This document shows, one piece after another, positions 59,895 to 64,000 of a stretch of DNA of 64,000 nucleotides (the stretch's first letter is position 1; each line of letters opens with the position of its first letter). The DNA comes from Coriolopsis trogii. Lineage: Eukaryota; Basidiomycota; Agaricomycetes; Polyporales; Polyporaceae. The DNA is taken from contig JAHYIO010000006.1 of NCBI GenBank assembly GCA_020543525.1, positions 1,178,001 through 1,242,000 of the forward strand, written 5' to 3'. Position numbers and translations under genes: made by a program. The notes beneath the pieces are model-generated. The model was not told where the DNA came from. It made no database searches and was given only the letters and a program-made list of their open reading frames with translations.

Positions 59895-60540
59895 AGGACC
59901 CCCGAATATCCCTACAAATGCCTGGGCAATGTGCGGACCAAAATAGGTGGTCGCCAGGCCAGAGGCATGAACCAAAATCGGACCAAAAGTGGCGGTCTGG
60001 CAATGGAATGGGTGTCTCAGGATGCGGACCAATGTACGCGGGGGTGCGGAAGGTCTGATGCTGTGCGGACCAGCGCCCGAGGGTTGATAGAGATTTCAAA
60101 CTCCGTTAGGGCAACGGATACATTGAACTTCGATAACTATTAGCGTGCTTTGTCCACCGTTCTTACTCTTCAATAAAAGACAGGAAGGAATCCGCAAGGC
60201 TATATCAAAGCTGGAGAAGCGCCAGAAGGCTGGCTACAAAGGTGACGGTGATGACGACAACAACAACCCTGACAACTGAATATGCCTGTAGTACATATGT
60301 GGATACAAGGGAGATCAAAAAGATGCTGCCCGAGTGGTTCAGCGGACCAGAAAGCAAAAAATGAGCACTGACAGCAGCGATGAGGCCTGACCCGTGGTGC
60401 GGACCAAAATGGGCGGTCGCTGAGGGCTGAGACGCGATGCGGACCAAAACGGCCCAAAACGACAAAAAACGTTGCGGACCAAAATGGTCAAAAATGGCCA
60501 TTTTCCGGATCAGGCATCTGTAGGGATATTCGGGGGTCCT
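59895..60540. mobile_element. non-autonomous hAT-like DNA transposon (646 bp)
   Basis: Ends are inverted repeats of about 22 bp: AGGACCCCCGAATATCCCTA with CA at the left, and its exact complement at the right (TAGGGATATTCGGGGGTCCT). The match extends to about 29 bp with one mismatch (ATGCCTG). It is flanked by a perfect 8-bp direct repeat GGTGCAGG, the target-duplication length of the hAT superfamily. There is no transposase frame. The interior has at least four direct copies of GCGGACCAAAA plus shorter GCGGACC variants (about 59933, 59978, 60022, 60064, 60395, 60438, 60474), which may be transposase-binding subterminal repeats. Two near-identical blocks with GGACCAAAAT-GG-GGTCGC occur near both ends. 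Confidence 0.85.
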
Positions 60541-60548
60541 GGTGCAGG
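60541..60548. repeat. target-site duplication, right
   Basis: GGTGCAGG, identical to 59887-59894. Confidence 0.8.
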
Positions 60549-61805
60549 TCAGGAGCAGGTGGTCGCGGAAAGCAAGTTGCGTGTCGGGCCTGTCGGCTAA
60601 CGCGTACTGGATTCTTGTGGCCGCGCCTTGAATAAGTCGCCCTCAGGCGCCTTCTTTCCTTTCCAGCTATGTACCACATTAGTGACGCGACGTAATCTTC
60701 CACATCTTGTGTGGACAGTATGTAGATCGCTCGCTGCATGCAAAGACGCAAAGACACTTTCCCCCCGTTAGAACTCCTTTTGCGCTTTCTTGAAGACTTG
60801 GTGACGACCTGAGTCCGACTTGGTCTCTCGTCCTCGACGCGTCCGCAGGCTCCGACCACGACACTTGACTCCTTCGTTGTATCATTCCACTCTCTCATCT
60901 CGCCATCCGGTGACGAAAGTGTTAACCAATCCTAGGCTCAGCACGTGTGTCTACTCTCAGAGTGTATCTCATCGTCTGGGGGCATCCCAATGTGGTTTTA
61001 TGAGTAATCACTGCCCGATTCTCCCCTTTGCTATTTCCCCTCAATCACCTCCGCAATTCGCAGCTGCCGCATTTAATCAGCAGTAGGCAGTGATAGGAGA
61101 CCTTCGCTCGAGCTCTCCTTGTTACGCCGTATAAAACTCCGCTATAGACATCGGCAGCTGACCATGCTCGCCTTATTATCCGCCTCCTCGGTGCACACTG
61201 CTTGTTCGGCTCCTCGGTACAGGCGGCACACACAGCGGCTCACATTCTACGCCTGGCCAGACGCACTGCTATATAGACATGGCGGGCGCGGCCCAAACTC
61301 CCCAATGGACTCCTCCGCATAACCACGACGACAACTTGAAAGTGCCTCGTGGATGCTGAGAGACTACCCAGGACGGGTCGGTGAGTCGTCGTCCACACAT
61401 CTGTACGCATCGTTGTCCTTACTCGCCACCCTCATAGCTACCAAGGCTTGAGCAAGAACTTGACGCGAAAAGCTGTCGAGACGCTGTGACAGCCGCGCAG
61501 CGACTCGTCGCATGGAGTAAGTACTCTCGTTCTGATTAGGTACATGCAATTGAGCGCTGACCATTCTTTCACAGCGTGGTCGGATGGGACGGCCGAGAGA
61601 TACTGGCAATGCCTTGCCCGCAGTGGTCCACAGTAGACCCGGGCGAGGGTGTTGTCAGTCTCGGAGCAGGGCGGCACCTAGAATGGTCATGAACCGTTGA
61701 AAGGCGTCGTGTTTGCTAGTGCCAGAAGTCCCGAACACCTCTCCTGTGAGTTCTCTCTCCTCTCCACCGACAGCGTCCCAGTCCTGACTCCATTGTCACC
61801 CACAG
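60549..61805. other. intergenic, no gene recognised
   Basis: No family or RNA gene seen. A stretch near 61705-61805 resembles the end of the 326-bp duplicated unit that follows, suggesting an extra partial copy. Confidence 0.4.
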
Positions 61806-62131
61806 CCATGCCAATCAGGCAGCACGACAAAGTCGTACTGCCTCTCCCTGGGCTCACAAGAGCTCAGAAGATCGCGACTCCGGTCGCGTAGGCTTGTCTC
61901 TCGTCAGGGTGTGGCTCAGTGCTCGAGGCGTCTTTCGCAACTCAGCCGGGTCCTCCTATACGAGATGAAAAGGCCAAGTGCAAATCAATTACCCCAGGAC
62001 ATCCAGCGCGCTACCGTCTCCCCGACGTGTAAGCGTGCCTCCGCACGACGCGGTTCTCTCAACAAATCCCTCGTGTGAGTCGCGAGTCAGATGGATCACC
62101 ATCGTTACCCTGACCCAAATTCATCCTCCAG
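61806..62131. repeat. tandem duplication, copy 1 (326 bp)
   Basis: Shares with copy 2, in order: ACGACAAAGTCGTACTGCC; GCTC-CAAGAGCTC-GAAGA-GCGACT; GTCGCGTAGGCT; ACGAGATGAAA-GGCC; TGCAAATCAA; AGGACATCC-GCGCGC; GCCTCCGCACGA. The ACGACaaaGTCGT core can form a 5-bp stem hairpin. A 27-codon frame from its ATG ends DKVVLP...ATPVA, paralleled in copy 2. Confidence 0.85.
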
Positions 62132-62425
62132 CGATGCGAACAAGGCGGTACGACAAAGTCGTACTGCCCAATAGGGCTCGCAAGAGCTCGAAGAAGACTG
62201 CGACTACAGTCGCGTAGGCTGTTCTCCCGCCATGACGTGACCCAATGCTCGAGCCACGGGTCTTTCCATACGGGATGAAAGGCCGACTGCAAATCAACTA
62301 CCCAGGACATCCTGCGCGCCCTCTTCGGGTGTATATGCGCGCCTCCGCACGAAGCGCTTCTGTCAACCGTCGAACCGTTTCGTGCGCTACTTACTATGCA
62401 AAGCAGAAAAACCCGCATATCCCCT
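62132..62425. repeat. tandem duplication, copy 2 (about 294 bp)
   Basis: Direct neighbour of copy 1 with many substitutions and small indels. Its short frame ends YDKVVLPNRARKSSKKTATT plus VA and a TAG at the same place as copy 1. On the minus strand a longer frame (62059-62505) is open here, but copy 1 has stops in that frame. Confidence 0.85.
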
Positions 62426-62538
62426 TCACCGCTAGAGAAAGGATTCTCTTTGGCTACGGGTTGATATATCGCGACACTATACACAGAGTAGAATAGAATG
62501 GGCATTTATAGGATATAGTTGAAGACGTGCCCACCGAA

Positions 62539-63902
62539 TCATGCTGTCTCTTGCGGCCTCACGACCAGTTTGACCCCGCTCACTTGGTCGTTCTTCAAAC
62601 GCTCCAATCCCTGAACGATGCCATTCAGCCCTCCCGGAACGACCTCCGTACGAGTAGGCTAGTACAACAGCACGAGCACCATCGTCAGTCTCTAGGGTAA
62701 TACTAACCTAACCGAGCTGATGAGGCGTGTTCGAGACTCACCTTGATCTCCCCGCTCTCGAGCAGCTCCGGGAGCGCGGCGAGCAGGCCCGCCCCGATCT
62801 CAGCGTTGACCGCACTCGCAAAAAGCCCATGCGCATAGTACACGTTCTTCTCCGAGCCCGGGTCGCGTTCCTTGAGATGGTCTGCGCGCAAGACGACGAC
62901 GAGCGTCCCTTTCGGCGCCGTCAGCTCGTACGCGAGCGAAAGCGTGTCCGTGGTGGAGACGGCGTCGTAGACGTAGTCGAACGGGCGGCCGCCAGCGACG
63001 CGTATCCCTTCTGCTTTGATTTGTTCTGCGGGGAGGGTCCGGTCGAGGACGTGCGTCGCCCCGAGGGACCGGAGGTGCTCTGCGTGCCGGAGGGAGGCGG
63101 TGGTGAGGATGGGGGAGAACCCGGACAGACGGGCGAGTTGGATGGCTGGTTTAACCGTGCGGATAAGAGGGAAGGGAGACGGGTAAGATCGAAGACCATG
63201 TGATGGGCGGAATAAGGCACGACTCACCGAACTGTCCCACAGTTGTCGCGCCGCCCAGGATGAGAATAGGCGTGCCAGCATACTTGTTGCGACCGCCTGC
63301 AAGCCAGGGCGCTCGGAGCCTCGCAGAGGGAGCGTCTGCTGCCTGGTTGTACAGCGGGAACGATGCTGTCCCAATACCGCTCAGGACTGTGGTAGCACTT
63401 TCGAAGGGCAGAGAGTTCGGGATCTGGTGGAAGTTATAAGGATCGGCGGCTGTCGTACACGAATCAAGGCAACTTTAAGGCATACCTTCATCGCAAGCCT
63501 CGCCGGGCTTACATAGTACTGCAAGAACGTGCCATGCGTTGACTGCTTGCCTGTGTCATACCATCCCTGGACAGCGCTAAGAGCCGCGTACTGTGAGCAA
63601 CACGACCCTTGCTGCCACGCCGGGGAAAGCACGACTTACACCCGCTCGCCCACGGTGAGTGTGGTGACATCTTGTCCGACTGCAACGACTGTCCCCGCGG
63701 CTTCAAAACCGAGGACGGCGGGAAACTTCTCGACAAGGTACCCCCGCGTTTGTATCTTCCAGTCGATGGGGTTGAGTGCCGTCGCCTCGACCTTGACGAG
63801 GACGTCTTCTGGTCCAGGCCTTTCGACCTCAGCCGTGCGGACGGCAAACTGTCCTTGCTTGGACTCAAGGAAGAGTACCTTCTGTTGGGTAGGGATTGAC
63901 AT
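62539..63902 (-). CDS. medium-chain dehydrogenase/reductase (quinone oxidoreductase / enoyl reductase type)
   Basis: NADPH-dependent MDR-superfamily oxidoreductase, non-zinc type as far as visible, resembling the fungal toxD-like and trans-enoyl-reductase-like group. Features: N-terminal beta barrel (MSIPTQQKVLFLESKQGQFA, EDVLVKVEATALNPIDWKIQ, FPAVLGFEAAGTVVAVGQDV), middle QGWYDTGKQSTHGTFLQYYV, nucleotide fold with PILILGGATTVGQFA, HAEHLRSLGATHVLDRTLP and FDYVYDAVSTTDTLSLAYEL, and a C-terminal exon PTRTEVVPGGLNGIVQGLER ending VRPQETA. Five exons, about 370 residues. The donor after the GER codons is unusual: a phase-consistent reading needs CGG|GTGTAAGT rather than the more obvious GT|GTAAGT two bases later. 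The substrate cannot be told from sequence; no biosynthetic partner gene adjoins it. Confidence 0.88.
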
Positions 63903-64000
63903 GCTAGTGAGATATGCGCAGAAGGGCAAGAGGTCAACTTGAATGGAAAAATGCGTGATATCGAGCAGTGTTCAGCGTTCGCATCTTATACTTGCCTGGC

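Noticed and set aside
59798..60099. Coding frames across the transposon
   Set aside because: They lie inside and across the MITE boundaries and show no transposase similarity.
61806..62220. Short frames ending in -VA-stop as CaaX pheromone precursors
   Set aside because: No Cys lies four residues before the stop in either copy, so they cannot be CaaX substrates.
1..64000. CRISPR arrays, prokaryotic operons or replication origins
   Set aside because: The DNA is spliced eukaryotic sequence; no spaced direct-repeat array of CRISPR type was seen.

Overview
The window looks like nuclear DNA of a filamentous basidiomycete, probably an agaricomycete of the wood-decay or polypore type. The genes are dense and split by many 45-70 nt GT-AG introns. 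P450 paralogues are numerous. The recognisable housekeeping proteins (fungal two-domain betaine-lipid synthase, Rud3-type golgin, Ram2, Hom6, Kgd2) have fungal architecture. I assembled exons by hand from reading frames, splice sites and intron phase; the genus is not determined.

Layout. 1-3.4 kb: no recognised gene, then a frameshifted relic of a six-hairpin-glycosidase-like gene (minus strand). 3.6-7.7 kb: protein-isoaspartate methyltransferase, farnesyl/geranylgeranyltransferase alpha subunit, and an unrecognised small multi-exon gene, all plus strand. 8.1-10.5 kb: P450 copy 1. 11.2-11.5 kb: a minisatellite with a period of about 91 bp. 12.0-18.7 kb, minus strand: a truncated copy of a WD40 gene, homoserine dehydrogenase, and the intact multi-pass membrane WD40 gene. 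19.9-22.5 kb: a GRAB-domain golgin and a small unknown gene. 22.7-34.8 kb: P450 copies 2, 3 and 4, with a GPI-anchored pepsin-family protein between copies 2 and 3. 36.3-38.5 kb: 2-oxoglutarate dehydrogenase E2. 38.5-43.4 kb: no recognisable gene. 43.4-44.8 kb: a proline/serine-rich protein with a C-terminal Edc1/PNRC-like motif. 44.8-48.4 kb: no recognisable gene. 48.4-51.2 kb: betaine-lipid synthase. 51.5-57.6 kb: P450 copies 5 and 6, minus strand. 58-59.6 kb: a tandem duplicate of a small TATA-driven transcription unit. 59.9-60.5 kb: a non-autonomous hAT-like transposon with an 8-bp target duplication. 61.8-62.4 kb: another tandem duplication. 62.5-63.9 kb: an MDR-family oxidoreductase.

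How the parts relate. The conserved single-copy genes form a housekeeping backbone for amino-acid synthesis, TCA cycle, prenylation, Golgi tethering and membrane lipids. Set into it is a locally expanded family of six intact P450s sharing one exon plan. Their signature residues differ, which suggests substrate diversification rather than dosage. No terpene, polyketide or peptide scaffold synthase is visible, so this is not a complete canonical biosynthetic cluster.

The most unusual item is the pepsin-family protein at 26.3-28.3 kb. Its frame, secretion signal and GPI signal are kept, but both catalytic Asp-Thr-Gly motifs are substituted, so it is predicted to be a pseudoprotease.
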